DNA from: CAZSAT01 sp964604675
GTDB taxonomy: Bacteria; Myxococcota_A; UBA796; CAJQPC01
Assembly (NCBI GenBank): GCA_964604675.1
Contig: CAZSAT010000002.1
Coordinates: 62,001 to 126,000 of the forward strand
Length of the DNA: 64,000 nucleotides
Direction of reading: 5' to 3'
Each line of letters opens with the position of its first letter. Position 1 is the stretch's first letter. The position numbers were made by a program, and so were the translations under genes. Under the pieces are notes generated by a model. The model did not search any database. It was given only the letters and a program-made list of their open reading frames with translations, and was not told where the DNA came from. This document shows, in pieces, positions 17,628 through 25,886 of the stretch.

Positions 17628-17933
17628 ATGTACGCGGTCATCGAGTCCGGCGGCAAGCAGTACCGGGTCGCCCAGGGCGACTCGGTCGTGGTCGATCGTC
17701 TGGACGCCGAAGTCGGCAGCCTGCTCGAGCTGCCCGTCCTGTTGGTGAGCGGCGACGAGGTGAAGATCGGCGCCCCCACCGTGGAAGGTGCAGTGGTCAG
17801 CGCCAAGGTCGTCGAGCACACGCGCGGCGAGAAGATCATCGCCTTCAAGATGAAGCGCCGCAAGCGGTCCCGTCGCCGGATGGGCTTCCGCGCCAGCCAC
17901 ACCACTCTCGAGATCACGGCCATCTCGGCCTGA
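17628..17933 (+). CDS. rplU: 50S ribosomal protein L21
   Basis: 101 residues, normal length for bacterial L21, which binds 23S rRNA near the base of the 50S subunit. Recognised by MYAVIESGGKQYRV at the start, VGAPTVEGA-like KIGAPTVEGAVV in the middle and the basic FKMKRRKRSRRRMGFR segment before the conserved C-terminal HTTLEITAI. AGAAGGAATC before the ATG is a good ribosome site. First gene of the classic rplU-rpmA-obgE operon, driven by the promoter at 17515. Confidence 0.98.
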   Translation: MYAVIESGGKQYRVAQGDSVVVDRLDAEVGSLLELPVLLVSGDEVKIGAPTVEGAVVSAKVVEHTRGEKIIAFKMKRRKRSRRRMGFRASHTTLEITAISA

Positions 17934-17943
17934 GGACGACACC

Positions 17944-18219
17944 ATGGCTCATAAGAAGGGACAGGGTTCCTCCAGGAACGGCCGCGACTCCAACCCCCAG
18001 TACCGGGGCGTGAAGCGCGGCGACGGTCAGTTCGTGACCGGCGGCAGCATCCTGGTGCGGCAGCTCGGCACCAAGTTCCACCCCGGCAAGAACGTGGGTG
18101 TGGGCAAGGACTGGACGCTCTTCTCGAAGATCGACGGCACCGTCAAGTTCGAGACCTTCCGCGGCAACAAGCGGCGGATCTCGGTCTACCCCGTCGAAGA
18201 GGCCGCCTCCGAGGCCTAG
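17944..18219 (+). CDS. rpmA: 50S ribosomal protein L27
   Basis: 91 residues. MAHKKGQGSSRNGRDSNPQY is the standard L27 N-terminus, whose tail reaches the peptidyl-transferase centre; it has no leader peptide needing cleavage, unlike Firmicutes L27. GSILVRQLGTKFHPGKNVG and TLFSKIDGTVKFE complete the fold. It lies 10 nt after rplU and 29 nt before obgE. Length and composition are normal. Confidence 0.98.
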   Translation: MAHKKGQGSSRNGRDSNPQYRGVKRGDGQFVTGGSILVRQLGTKFHPGKNVGVGKDWTLFSKIDGTVKFETFRGNKRRISVYPVEEAASEA

Positions 18220-18248
18220 GCCTCTGTGGCTCCTCGTCGGAGCGTACG

Positions 18249-19265
18249 ATGCGCTTCGTCGACGAAGTCGAGATCACCTGCATCAGCGGGAAGGGTGGCG
18301 ATGGCGCCAGCTCCTTCCTGCGTGAGAAGCACCGGCCCCATGGTGGCCCCGACGGGGGCGACGGCGGGCGCGGCGGCTCGGTGATCCTGCGGGCCGATCC
18401 CGGTCGCACCACGCTGGAGCACCTGCGCGGCCGTCGGGTCTACAAGGCGAAGTCGGGCGGTCCCGGTCGTGGTCGGCACATGCACGGCCGAGGCGCCGAC
18501 GACTACGTGATCGAGGTGCCCGTGGGCACGGTGGTGCTCGACCGTGAGACGGGCGCGCAGTTGGCGGATCTGACCGAGCCCGACGCCTTCGCGGTGGTCG
18601 TGCGCGGCGGTGGCGGCGGTCGCGGGAACATGCACTTCAAGACCGCGGGCAACCGCACGCCGCGGAAGTTCGAGCCCGGCGAACCCGCCTCGACCATCGA
18701 GCTGGCCCTGGAGCTGAAGCTGCTCGCCGACGTGGGCCTGGTCGGCTTCCCCAACGCGGGCAAGTCCACCCTCATCTCGGTGATCTCGAACGCGCGCCCG
18801 AAGGTGGCCGACTACCCCTTCACCACCCTGGTTCCGAACCTCGGCGTCGTGAGTCGCGGCTGGGAGGGTGCCTTCGTGGTGGCCGACATCCCGGGCCTCG
18901 TGGAGGGTGCGAGCGAGGGCGTGGGCCTGGGGCACCAGTTCCTGCGCCACGTGGAGCGCTGCCGCGTGCTGGTCCACCTCGTGGCGGCCTCGGGCTACGG
19001 CGAGCCCGTGGAGGACCCTGTCGAGCGCTACCAGTCCCTGCGCGGCGAGCTCTCCCGCTTCTCTCCGGAGCTGTCCGAACGCCCCGAGCTGGTGGTGGTC
19101 TCGAAGATCGACGTGGCGACCGAGCACGAGGTGGAGGACGCCGTGGCACGCTTCACGGAGCTGCTCGGCGCGCCCCCGCTGCTGTTGTCGTCGCTCCGGG
19201 GCGACGGCACCAAGGCCCTGACCGAGCGCTGCTGGGCGCTGGTGCAGGAGCGGGACGACGGCTGA
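18249..19265 (+). CDS. obgE: Obg-family GTPase involved in ribosome assembly
   Basis: 338 residues. N-terminal glycine-rich Obg domain (SGKGGDGASSFLREK to the EPGEPASTIELALELKLLADVG boundary, ~1-158), then the GTPase domain: G1 GFPNAGKST (~164), G2 YPFTTLVPNLG, G3 ADIPGLVEGAS and G4 SKID, a common variant of NKxD. No C-terminal OCT domain, as in many shorter Obg proteins. It acts in late 50S assembly and growth control. Third gene of the L21-L27 operon. The ATG at 18249 begins at the conserved MRFVDEVEI. Confidence 0.97.
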   Translation: MRFVDEVEITCISGKGGDGASSFLREKHRPHGGPDGGDGGRGGSVILRADPGRTTLEHLRGRRVYKAKSGGPGRGRHMHGRGADDYVIEVPVGTVVLDRETGAQLADLTEPDAFAVVVRGGGGGRGNMHFKTAGNRTPRKFEPGEPASTIELALELKLLADVGLVGFPNAGKSTLISVISNARPKVADYPFTTLVPNLGVVSRGWEGAFVVADIPGLVEGASEGVGLGHQFLRHVERCRVLVHLVAASGYGEPVEDPVERYQSLRGELSRFSPELSERPELVVVSKIDVATEHEVEDAVARFTELLGAPPLLLSSLRGDGTKALTERCWALVQERDDG

Positions 19266-19369
19266 ACGGGCCGAGAGCGGGGGGGGCGCAGAGCCGTCGT
19301 GCGGGAAGGAGCCCGGCGCGGCCGCCCGCGTCAACGTCGTCGCCGGAAGGCCTGTAGACTGCAGCGGGA

Positions 19370-20077
19370 ATGCTGTCGCTCCTCGTCGTTGCCTGCACCT
19401 CGGGTCCTTCACCGGAGGACGAGCTCTGGGAGGCGTCCAAGAGCATCCAGTTCGCGTCCCAGGCGGCCCTGGGGCCCCACCACCTCCAGGCCACGGTGAT
19501 CGAGCAGTGGCCGGCGGGGAACGGACGGGACGACAGGCACACCCTGGAGCTGTCCTGGGGCGACTGGGATCACTTCGAGCTCCAGCGCGTGCGGGATGGC
19601 AAGGTGGTGCAGCACGTCCTGGTGGTCGACGGCACCGCCTGGACCGACAAGGGCGGCGGCTGGCGGCGCCGGGACGACGCCGAGCTGTACCGCGGCGAGC
19701 TGGCCCAGAGCTGGGACCTGCTCTCCCCGTTCCTGAACGACTACGCGGACCACTTCGTGCTCGAGCCCCTCGGGGACACGGTGGTGGAGGGACGCCCCGC
19801 GGTGCGCTACGGCGTGCGCTTCCAGGCGCCCGAAGTCGAAGAAGAGCCCGAACAGGAGCATGGCAAGGCGCGCCGGAAGAAGAGGAAGAAGCGTCGCTAC
19901 CGCCCGACTGCGTTGGCAGGTGAGGTGGTCCTGGACGGCGCGAGTGCCGTGCGGCTCCAGGTGTCGATCGAGGGCGTCGTCGAGACCGGTGGAACCGAGC
20001 TCCGGTCGCGCACCGACCAGGTGCGGATCGTGCGATCGAGCTTCGGCACGATGCCGGTGCTGGAGCCGCCAGAGTGA
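19370..20077 (+). CDS. Uncharacterised lipoprotein with a very short signal peptide
   Basis: 235 residues. MLSLLVVAC puts the lipidated Cys at position 9 with no basic residue before it. The mature protein has mostly beta-strand character (HTLELSWGDWDHFELQRV, KVVQHVLVVDGTAWTDKG), suggesting an open barrel like the LolA/LppX type, interrupted by a Lys/Arg-rich stretch near residue 165 (HGKARRKKRKKRRYRPTA). The family is not recognised. TAGACT (19355-19360) lies 9 nt before the ATG, so the leader is at most a few nucleotides. It sits alone between obgE and rsfS with ~105- and ~190-nt gaps. Confidence 0.75.
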   Translation: MLSLLVVACTSGPSPEDELWEASKSIQFASQAALGPHHLQATVIEQWPAGNGRDDRHTLELSWGDWDHFELQRVRDGKVVQHVLVVDGTAWTDKGGGWRRRDDAELYRGELAQSWDLLSPFLNDYADHFVLEPLGDTVVEGRPAVRYGVRFQAPEVEEEPEQEHGKARRKKRKKRRYRPTALAGEVVLDGASAVRLQVSIEGVVETGGTELRSRTDQVRIVRSSFGTMPVLEPPE

Positions 20078-20097
20078 CGATTCTGAGCGGCCTTTGC

Positions 20098-20126
20098 TTG
20101 ACCCCCATGCGCCGAGGTACTAGTCT
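20098..20126 (+). promoter_or_regulatory. Sigma-70-type promoter for rsfS, TTGACC-N17-TAGTCT
   Basis: -35 TTGACC (20098-20103) and -10 TAGTCT (20121-20126), 17-bp spacer. It would give a leader of ~135 nt to the Shine-Dalgarno at 20259. Confidence 0.55.
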
Positions 20127-20241
20127 GACTGCAGACGGACACGGGAGTTCATGGTCACGAGGCGCGTCGCTTGAGCTACGAGCTTGAAGCTGCGCGCACG
20201 TGCGTCCTCGTCTCTGTCGTCCTGTCCGCGCACGCCACCGC

Positions 20242-20658
20242 GTGCCGGCATCACCCCCGGAGGTCGGTATCACCTCGCTCGAGCTCGTTCGCGCCCTGAC
20301 CGGTGCGGCCGTGGAGAAGAAGGCCAGTGACATGGCCATCCTGGAGATGGAAGCCCGCGTCTCGTACTGCGACTACTTCCTGCTCTGCAACGGCACCAAC
20401 AAGCGCCAGGTGCGCGCCATCGCCCAGGCGGTCATCGACACCGCCCGGGAGCACGGCGTGCGGCCGCTGTCCACCGAAGGTCTCGACAGCAGCAAGTGGA
20501 CGCTGATCGACCTCGGGGACGTGGTCGTGCACGTGTTCGACCAGGAGCTTCGGGACTTCTACGATCTGGATACCCTCTGGCAGGACGCACCTCGGGTCGA
20601 CGTGCCCGAGCTGGGCGATGCGAAGCTCAGCGAGCGGTGGACCGGGACGGACGTCTGA
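20242..20658 (+). CDS. rsfS: Ribosomal silencing factor RsfS (YbeB/Iojap family)
   Basis: Binds L14 on the free 50S subunit and blocks 30S joining when nutrients are short. Family core is clear: ASDMAILEM, SYCDYFLLCNGTNKRQVRAIA, a STEGLDSSKWTLIDLGDVVVHVF block and YDLDTLW. The GTG at 20242 is the nearest canonical in-frame start but has no ribosome site. GGAGGT at 20259-20264 is followed 4 nt later by in-frame ATC at 20269, and translation from there gives ITSLELVRAL, which lines up residue for residue with the start of E. coli RsfS as I remember it. So ATC 20269 (129 residues) is the probable true start. The stop overlaps the rlmH start. Confidence 0.9.
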   Translation: MPASPPEVGITSLELVRALTGAAVEKKASDMAILEMEARVSYCDYFLLCNGTNKRQVRAIAQAVIDTAREHGVRPLSTEGLDSSKWTLIDLGDVVVHVFDQELRDFYDLDTLWQDAPRVDVPELGDAKLSERWTGTDV

Positions 20659-21086
20659 AGCTTCGGCTGGCCTACGTCGCCAAGGGTCGGACCGCGTGGG
20701 CCGACGAAGCGGCCAGGGACTACACCAAGCGGTTGAAGCGCTACGCGCCCTTCGAGGAGTGGCAGCTCAGGCCGGGTCGGGAGGGGGCCTTGCCTGGTCG
20801 GCTCGGCCCGTCTGACCGGCTGGTCGTGCTCGATCCGAGCGGCACGGCCCTCAGCTCCGAGGGCTGGGCGGGCTTGGTCGATGGCGCCCGGAACGATGGC
20901 GTCGGCCAGCTCGTGGTCGCCATCGGCGGCGCGTCCGGTCACCTGCCCGAGGTGAAGGCCCGGGCTTGGCGCACCGTGCGGCTCGGCCCCTGCGTGCTCA
21001 ACCACCAGGTGGCGCGCGTGGTGGTCCTCGAGCAGCTCTACCGCGCGTGGACCATCGTGAACGGCGAGCCGTACCACCGGGCTTGA
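20637..21086 (+). CDS. rlmH: 23S rRNA (pseudouridine-1915-N3)-methyltransferase RlmH
   Basis: SPOUT-class methyltransferase that methylates pseudouridine 1915 in helix 69 of 23S rRNA. Diagnostic elements: YTKRLKRYAPFE in the N-terminal half, RLVVLDPSGTALSSEGWA, the SAM-loop QLVVAIGGASGHLPEV and the C-terminal knot VARVVVLEQLYRAWTIVNGEPYHR. GTG 20637 gives 149 residues. A CTG at 20655 overlaps the rsfS stop as CTGA and starts LKLRLAYV, matching the usual MKL start of the family (143 residues); it is the better biological candidate. Coupled translation with rsfS is expected, a common gene pair. Confidence 0.92.
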   Translation: MDRDGRLKLRLAYVAKGRTAWADEAARDYTKRLKRYAPFEEWQLRPGREGALPGRLGPSDRLVVLDPSGTALSSEGWAGLVDGARNDGVGQLVVAIGGASGHLPEVKARAWRTVRLGPCVLNHQVARVVVLEQLYRAWTIVNGEPYHRA

Positions 21087-21116
21087 CCCGGCGGCCGCCG
21101 TGCCGAGCTTGACGCG

Positions 21117-21713
21117 ATGCTGGAGCTCATCGCCCCCACGAGCTGCGCCGCGTGCGCTGGTCCCGAAGGGCCGCTCTGCCGCTCGTGCCGCCGCGGGCTG
21201 CCCTCCATCACCTGGCCGGTGGCCCCGCCGGACCTCGTGCGCTCGGCTCGGGCGCTCGGCCCCTATGAAGGCCAGCTGGGCCAGATGCTGCGGCGCGCCA
21301 AGTACGGACCCGCGGAGCACGTCACCCGCCTCCTCGCCGAGCGGCTGGCGCTCGCCACCGAGGACCTGCCCGGCGCCCTCGTGGTGCCGGTGCCCCAGGC
21401 GCCCTTCACCACGCTGAAGCGTCAGCACGAGGTCACGCTCTGGCTGGCGGAGGCGGTCGCGCGGCAGCACCGCCTCCCGCTGGAGGAGCCGCTGCGCCGA
21501 CGAGGCTGGCGTCGGCTCGCGGGGGCGTCCGACGCGGAGCGCGCTGAGCTGGTGCGGCACGCGTTCCACGCCAGCGCCCCCGTGCAGGGGGAGGTGTTGT
21601 TGGTCGACGACGTCCTCACCACCGGCGCCACGGCGTCGGCTTGTGCGGCCGAGCTGATCGACGCGGGTGCGAGCGCCGTGCACCTGCTGGTGGTGGCCGC
21701 ACGGGATCTGTGA
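21117..21713 (+). CDS. ComF family protein (phosphoribosyltransferase-like)
   Basis: 198 residues. N-terminal zinc-finger-like cysteines (CAAC then CRSC, ~residues 10-25), then the phosphoribosyltransferase fold ending in the PRPP-binding motif EVLLVDDVLTTGATASACA (~155-173). The family includes ComF/GntX; ComF takes part in DNA uptake and primosome-related steps in competent bacteria, but many homologues are orphans with unknown substrate. KQHEV-type helices and a LRRRGWRRLAG segment match the family. The ATG at 21117 lies 30 nt after rlmH. Confidence 0.87.
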   Translation: MLELIAPTSCAACAGPEGPLCRSCRRGLPSITWPVAPPDLVRSARALGPYEGQLGQMLRRAKYGPAEHVTRLLAERLALATEDLPGALVVPVPQAPFTTLKRQHEVTLWLAEAVARQHRLPLEEPLRRRGWRRLAGASDAERAELVRHAFHASAPVQGEVLLVDDVLTTGATASACAAELIDAGASAVHLLVVAARDL

Positions 21714-21907
21714 CGTACGTCCCACTTCCTTGACATCGTCCGACGAAGAGAACGGTGCCGACCGGGGTCTGTACCCGTGCAGGCCGACAGCGTGCGCATC
21801 CCGCTCCCATCACTGATGGCACGGAACCTGCACTTGTAGTCAACGAGCTCAACGAGCCCCCGGTCGGGGCAGAACCACTGGGGATGGCACCCCTGCTGGA
21901 GTCAACG

Positions 21908-22081
21908 ATGAACCGCATCCACACCACCCTGGGCGACCTGGTCGAACTCTTCTACGAGGAGTACCTCGCGCTCTACGGCGACCCCGAGCTGGCGCGCATC
22001 GCCACCTCGGCGACCCTCAACGACCTCGTGCTCGACCAGCACGAGACCTCCGCACGGCTGGCGGAAGGCGAAGCCGCGTAG
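21908..22081 (+). CDS. Small uncharacterised protein, 57 residues
   Basis: Starts MNRIHTTLGDLVELFYEEYL and is acidic, helical and soluble. ATG 21908 has GGAG 7 nt upstream (in CTGGAGTCAACG) and codon use matches its neighbours, while the longer in-frame extension to 21755 does not look like protein. I do not recognise a family; one long amphipathic helix and the size suggest a regulatory or adaptor peptide. The gap before it (21714-21907) holds TTGACA at 21730 but no matching -10. A CACCCGG/CCGGGTG hairpin follows it. Confidence 0.6.
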   Translation: MNRIHTTLGDLVELFYEEYLALYGDPELARIATSATLNDLVLDQHETSARLAEGEAA

Positions 22082-22089
22082 CTCCGCGC

Positions 22090-22110
22090 TCACCCGGGCT
22101 TTCCGGGTGA
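22090..22110 (+). terminator. Hairpin between the small protein and the symporter gene
   Basis: TCACCCGG/CCGGGTGA, a perfect 8-bp stem with a 5-nt loop. No U-run follows, so it may attenuate or protect the mRNA end rather than act as an intrinsic terminator. Confidence 0.45.
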
Positions 22111-22122
22111 TACGGCGCGGCC

Positions 22123-23844
22123 ATGTCCGCGCTCGACTACGCCGTCATCGCCGTCTACCTCCTGGGCATCGTGGCGCTCGGCGCCTGGGCCGGTCGCGCG
22201 AAGTCCCTGAGCACGGTCAGCGACTTCTTCCTGGGCGGGCGGCGCTTCCCGTGGTGGGTGGTCGGCACGTCCATGGTCGCCACGACCTTCGCGGCCGACA
22301 CGCCGCTGACGGTGGCCGGCCTGACCATCAACGATGGTGTGGCGGGCAACTGGTTCTGGTGGTCGATGGCCATCTCCCACGTGCTCGTGGCGGTGGTGTT
22401 GGCCAGGCTGTGGCGGCGCGCGGGCGTGGTCACCGACGCCGAGTTCTGCGAGCTCCGGTACCAGGGTCGCGGCGCCACCTTGCTGCGCGGGCTCAAGGCC
22501 TTCTACTTCGCCGTGCCCATCAACTGCATCGTGATGGGCTGGGTCTTCCTGGCCATGTTGAAGGTCTCCGCGGCGGTGTTGCCCGAGGTGCCGCCGTGGG
22601 GCGTGGTGCTGGGGCTGCTGGGCCTCACCCTGGTGTACAGCGTGCGCTCCGGCTTCCACGGCGTGGTGATCACCGATCTGGTGCAGTTTCCGATCGCGCT
22701 GATCGGTGCCCTGCTCCTCGCCTGGTTCGCGCTCGACGCGGCCGGTGGGTTGGACGCGGTCGTGGCCGGCGCCGTCGCGGCCAAGGGCCCGGCGCTCATC
22801 GACCTGTTCCCCGTCGGCGGCGAGTTGCTCCCCTGGGAGTCGCTGGCGGCGTTCCTGGGGGTGCAGTGGTGGGCGCAGAAGTACGCCGATGGCGGCGGCA
22901 TCTTCGTGCAGCGCATGCTGTCGGCCCGGACCGAGCGGGACGCAGAGCTCGGCGGCCTCTGGTTCGTGGTCGCGCACTACGTGCTGCGTCCGTGGCCCTG
23001 GATCCTTGCGGGCATGGCGGCGATCGTGCTCGTTCCCGAGGCGGTCGCCCTCGACGCCGAGGCCGCCTACGCCCAGCTCATCGTCGAGGTGCTCCCGGCC
23101 GGATTCCGTGGCCTGCTGGTCGCCAGCTTCCTCGCTGCCTTCATGTCCACCATGGACACCCACATGAACTGGGGCGCCAGCTACGTGGTCAACGACCTCG
23201 TCGGGCGCTGGTGGCCGCTCTCGCCGGAGCGGGTGCGGCTCGCGAGTCGTGTGTGTGTGGCCGCCATCGCCGGGCTCGCCCTCGTGGCCACCGCGATGAT
23301 GGACTCGATCGCGGGCGCCTGGGAGTTCCTCACCGCCTTCGGCGCCGGCGCGGGCGCGGTGATGCTCTTGCGTTGGTACTGGTGGCGGGTGAACGCCGCT
23401 GCGGAGATCAGCGCGATGGCGGCGTCCACGGTCTTGTCGGTCGGGGTGTACCTGTTCGCGCCGGAGTGGACCTACCTGGCCAAGCTCGGTCTCATCGTGG
23501 CGGGGAGCACGGCGGTCTGGTTGCCGTGTGCGCTGCTCGGCAGCCGGGATCCCGCCGCACTCGTGCCCTTCTACGAGAAGGTGAGGCCGCCGGGGCCCGG
23601 GTGGGGCAGTGTCGCGCGCGCCGCAGGCCTTCCGGCGCCGACCCCGCTCGGACCGGATCTGTTGCGCTGGCTGGCGGCTCTCGCCTGCGTGATGGCGTGC
23701 CTGCTCGGCACGGGCAAGGCCCTGCTCGGAGCGCCCGCGTACGGCGTTTCCGTGGCCGTCGCGGGCGCGGTGGGCATCGGGCTTCTGGGTCGTTCCAGGG
23801 CGCGTGTGACAAGTGGCTTGCACCAGGCCGCCACAGGACTATGA
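22123..23844 (+). CDS. Sodium:solute symporter family (SSS) transporter
   Basis: 573 residues, about 13 membrane helices. Family marks: an N-terminal AVIAVYLLGIVALGAWAG helix, SDFFLGGRRFPWWVVGTSMVATTFAADTP (helices 1-2 with the sodium-site region), GFHGVVITDLVQF and MSTMDTHMNWGASYVVNDL late in the core. Members couple sodium entry to uptake of sugars, amino acids, proline or other organic solutes; the substrate cannot be read from this sequence. TACGGC lies 6 nt before the ATG (weak candidate for the leaderless pattern). C-terminal extra helices (~510-555) are normal for long SSS members. No sensor kinase is nearby, so it is an orphan transporter. Confidence 0.92.
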   Translation: MSALDYAVIAVYLLGIVALGAWAGRAKSLSTVSDFFLGGRRFPWWVVGTSMVATTFAADTPLTVAGLTINDGVAGNWFWWSMAISHVLVAVVLARLWRRAGVVTDAEFCELRYQGRGATLLRGLKAFYFAVPINCIVMGWVFLAMLKVSAAVLPEVPPWGVVLGLLGLTLVYSVRSGFHGVVITDLVQFPIALIGALLLAWFALDAAGGLDAVVAGAVAAKGPALIDLFPVGGELLPWESLAAFLGVQWWAQKYADGGGIFVQRMLSARTERDAELGGLWFVVAHYVLRPWPWILAGMAAIVLVPEAVALDAEAAYAQLIVEVLPAGFRGLLVASFLAAFMSTMDTHMNWGASYVVNDLVGRWWPLSPERVRLASRVCVAAIAGLALVATAMMDSIAGAWEFLTAFGAGAGAVMLLRWYWWRVNAAAEISAMAASTVLSVGVYLFAPEWTYLAKLGLIVAGSTAVWLPCALLGSRDPAALVPFYEKVRPPGPGWGSVARAAGLPAPTPLGPDLLRWLAALACVMACLLGTGKALLGAPAYGVSVAVAGAVGIGLLGRSRARVTSGLHQAATGL

Positions 23845-23884
23845 TTGTCAAGACATCACCATAGAAATTACCTGAGGGATTGTC

Positions 23885-25408
23885 GTGCACCTCCCACCCG
23901 ACTGCGGCTTCGGCAGCGTGCGCGAGCGCAACCTGTGGGCTGCCGTCACGGTGCGCTGTGCCTGGGAGTTGCACCTGGCGCGCGTGAAGTGCGCGCCACA
24001 GGTGCTCGCGAGCGTGCGGCGGCACGTGCTGCTGAGCCTCCCCGACGAGCGCGACGAGGAGCTCCTGGGCGCCGTCACCAGCGCCGCCGTGCAGGACTGG
24101 TTGCGCCGGGTGAGGCGCGGCCGCTACCCGCTGAGCCAGGAACGGGTGGTCTCGTGGGGACTCCGGTCCGCCTGGCGCGATGCGCTGACCGCCGACCTCG
24201 ACATGGTCGGCCAGGCCGTCTGGCACCTGGCCTACGCGGACGGTCTGTCGTTGGAGGAGGTCGTCGAGCGAACCGGCATCGACCCGGTCGCGCTCTCGGC
24301 CTCCCAGAGCGCGCTGCGGGCCATGGCCCGGGCCGTCATCGAACAGGCCGGCGGTGCGCTCCCGGCTGACGACGTCGAGCTCGACGGCGTGCTCCGGCGT
24401 CTTGCGCAACTCCCGGCGGAGGACTGCCGCGGTGCCTGGCGGGCCCTGCAGGCGAACCGCTTGCACCTCGAGGCCTGCCCGCGCTGTGTGCGCGCCGTGC
24501 GCCTGGTGCGCGCCAACGTGCTCGACGCCCGCGAGCTCCTCCTGCCGGCTGGCGGCACGGTGCGCCCTCAGGACGAGGCGACGTTGCTCGCCCTGCACCT
24601 CCACCCCGACGGTCGCCAGCACCTGAAGAGCGTGCTCGAGAGCTTCCCGGACGCGGCCCTGAAGGCGGGCGACGACCTGGTGCTGATCGACATGGACAAG
24701 GTCGGCAACCACGTGGCCATCCTGCACGGACTCGCCGAGGAGGGTGCCCCGGCGCGCGATCACCTGCGCGGCGCCATGGTGACCGGACGCGGTGTGCTCA
24801 CCAAGCGCGCGCTGCTCGGGCCCCTGGCCGCGGAGTCCTGCGAGGCCGTTCGCTCGCGCCCGTGGGGCGAGGTCGACGGCGTCGGTGCGCTGCCCGAGCC
24901 GCTGCCGGAGCCCCCGTCTCCGGCCCGGTGGTGGGCGGCCGCGGTGCTCGTGTTCCTCCTGAGCCTGCTCGCGGGTCGTGAGGCCATGCAGCCCCTTCCC
25001 GCCCTGCCCACCTGGCCGGTCGAGGCGGCGTTCCACCGAAACGCCGAGACCGTGTCCGTGCGCTTCGATCTCGACGATCGCGCGCTGGCCCTGGTGGTCG
25101 TGGACGGCCCGGACGGTGTGGAGATTCTCCACCAGTCGCGCGATGCCGCGGACAAGGGCCGCCTGGCCACGGGCGGCGGCGACTACGCCATCTCCGCCCG
25201 TGGACGCCGGCTGCTGGTGGCGGCCTCCTCCGACGCGCTCGACGACGTCGAACGGCTGGTCGCCCTGGTCGAGCTCAGCGAGGATCCCCTGCCCGAGCTG
25301 GCCCGAAAGCTCCGCGCGCTCTACCTCGACGAGAGCGGCCGTCGCACGGGCGTGGACGTGCGCGTGCAGCCGATGGTCACGGAACGGTTCGCCGCCGTGG
25401 TGCCCTGA
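23885..25408 (+). CDS. Uncharacterised membrane protein with sigma-factor-like N-terminus
   Basis: 507 residues. Residues ~95-160 (VWHLAYADGLSLEEVVERTG, SASQSALRAMARAV) resemble the region 4 helix-turn-helix of ECF sigma factors, but the rest of a sigma factor is not obvious. Next comes a segment with a CPRC motif (~200), a middle region with LVLIDMDKVGNHVAIL, one membrane segment at ~358-376 (WAAAVLVFLLSLLAG) and an outer beta-rich domain with VDGPDGVEILHQSRDA. The layout (cytoplasmic DNA-binding-like part, membrane helix, outer domain) recalls membrane-bound regulators, but no specific family fits. The GTG at 23885 has GAGGGA upstream; TTGTCA...TTACCT (23845-23873) is a candidate promoter in an unusually A/T-rich patch. 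Confidence 0.7.
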   Translation: MHLPPDCGFGSVRERNLWAAVTVRCAWELHLARVKCAPQVLASVRRHVLLSLPDERDEELLGAVTSAAVQDWLRRVRRGRYPLSQERVVSWGLRSAWRDALTADLDMVGQAVWHLAYADGLSLEEVVERTGIDPVALSASQSALRAMARAVIEQAGGALPADDVELDGVLRRLAQLPAEDCRGAWRALQANRLHLEACPRCVRAVRLVRANVLDARELLLPAGGTVRPQDEATLLALHLHPDGRQHLKSVLESFPDAALKAGDDLVLIDMDKVGNHVAILHGLAEEGAPARDHLRGAMVTGRGVLTKRALLGPLAAESCEAVRSRPWGEVDGVGALPEPLPEPPSPARWWAAAVLVFLLSLLAGREAMQPLPALPTWPVEAAFHRNAETVSVRFDLDDRALALVVVDGPDGVEILHQSRDAADKGRLATGGGDYAISARGRRLLVAASSDALDDVERLVALVELSEDPLPELARKLRALYLDESGRRTGVDVRVQPMVTERFAAVVP

Positions 25409-25423
25409 AGGATACGGGGCTTC

Positions 25424-25882
25424 ATGCGCATCACGCCCCTCGACATCATCCAGAAGGAGTTCACCTCGGTTCGCCGGGGCCTGGACCCCGACGAGGTGGG
25501 CCAGTTCCTCGAAGAGGTCCGCGAGACCCTCGAGGAGGTGCTCCGGGAGAACCGCACCCACAAGGAGGCCATCACCGCGCGAGAGCGCGAGATCGAGGAC
25601 CTCCGGGCCCGGGAGTCCGAGATCCACCAGACCCTCATCCTGGCCCGCCGCATGACCGAGGAGCTCAAGGACACCTCCCGCCGGGAGGCGGACCTGCTCC
25701 TGGGCGAAGCTCGGCTGGAGGCGCAGCGCGTGCTGAGCACCGCACACGACGAGCACCGCGAGCTCCTGCAGGAGGTCATCCAGCTCCAGTCGATGCGCAA
25801 GCGCCTGGCCGCCGAGCTGCGCGCCGTGATGGAGACCCACCTCCGACTCGTGCGCGAGCTCGAGCAACCGGTCGACGGGTAG
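25424..25882 (+). CDS. DivIVA domain-containing protein
   Basis: 152 residues. MRITPLDIIQKEFTSVRRGL with DPDEVGQFLEEV is the DivIVA N-terminal domain, which senses negatively curved membrane or pole regions; the rest is one long parallel coiled coil (ENRTHKEAITAREREIEDL through RRMTEELKDTSRREADLL). Roles in the family include pole and septum targeting and growth-site organisation. It is shorter than Gram-positive DivIVA. It follows the membrane gene by 15 nt and precedes the PHP gene by 4 nt, so is probably in one transcript. Confidence 0.87.
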   Translation: MRITPLDIIQKEFTSVRRGLDPDEVGQFLEEVRETLEEVLRENRTHKEAITAREREIEDLRARESEIHQTLILARRMTEELKDTSRREADLLLGEARLEAQRVLSTAHDEHRELLQEVIQLQSMRKRLAAELRAVMETHLRLVRELEQPVDG

Positions 25883-25886
25883 CCGG

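Noticed and set aside
21730..21735. TTGACA considered as a promoter
   Set aside because: No -10 hexamer at 16-18 bp downstream.
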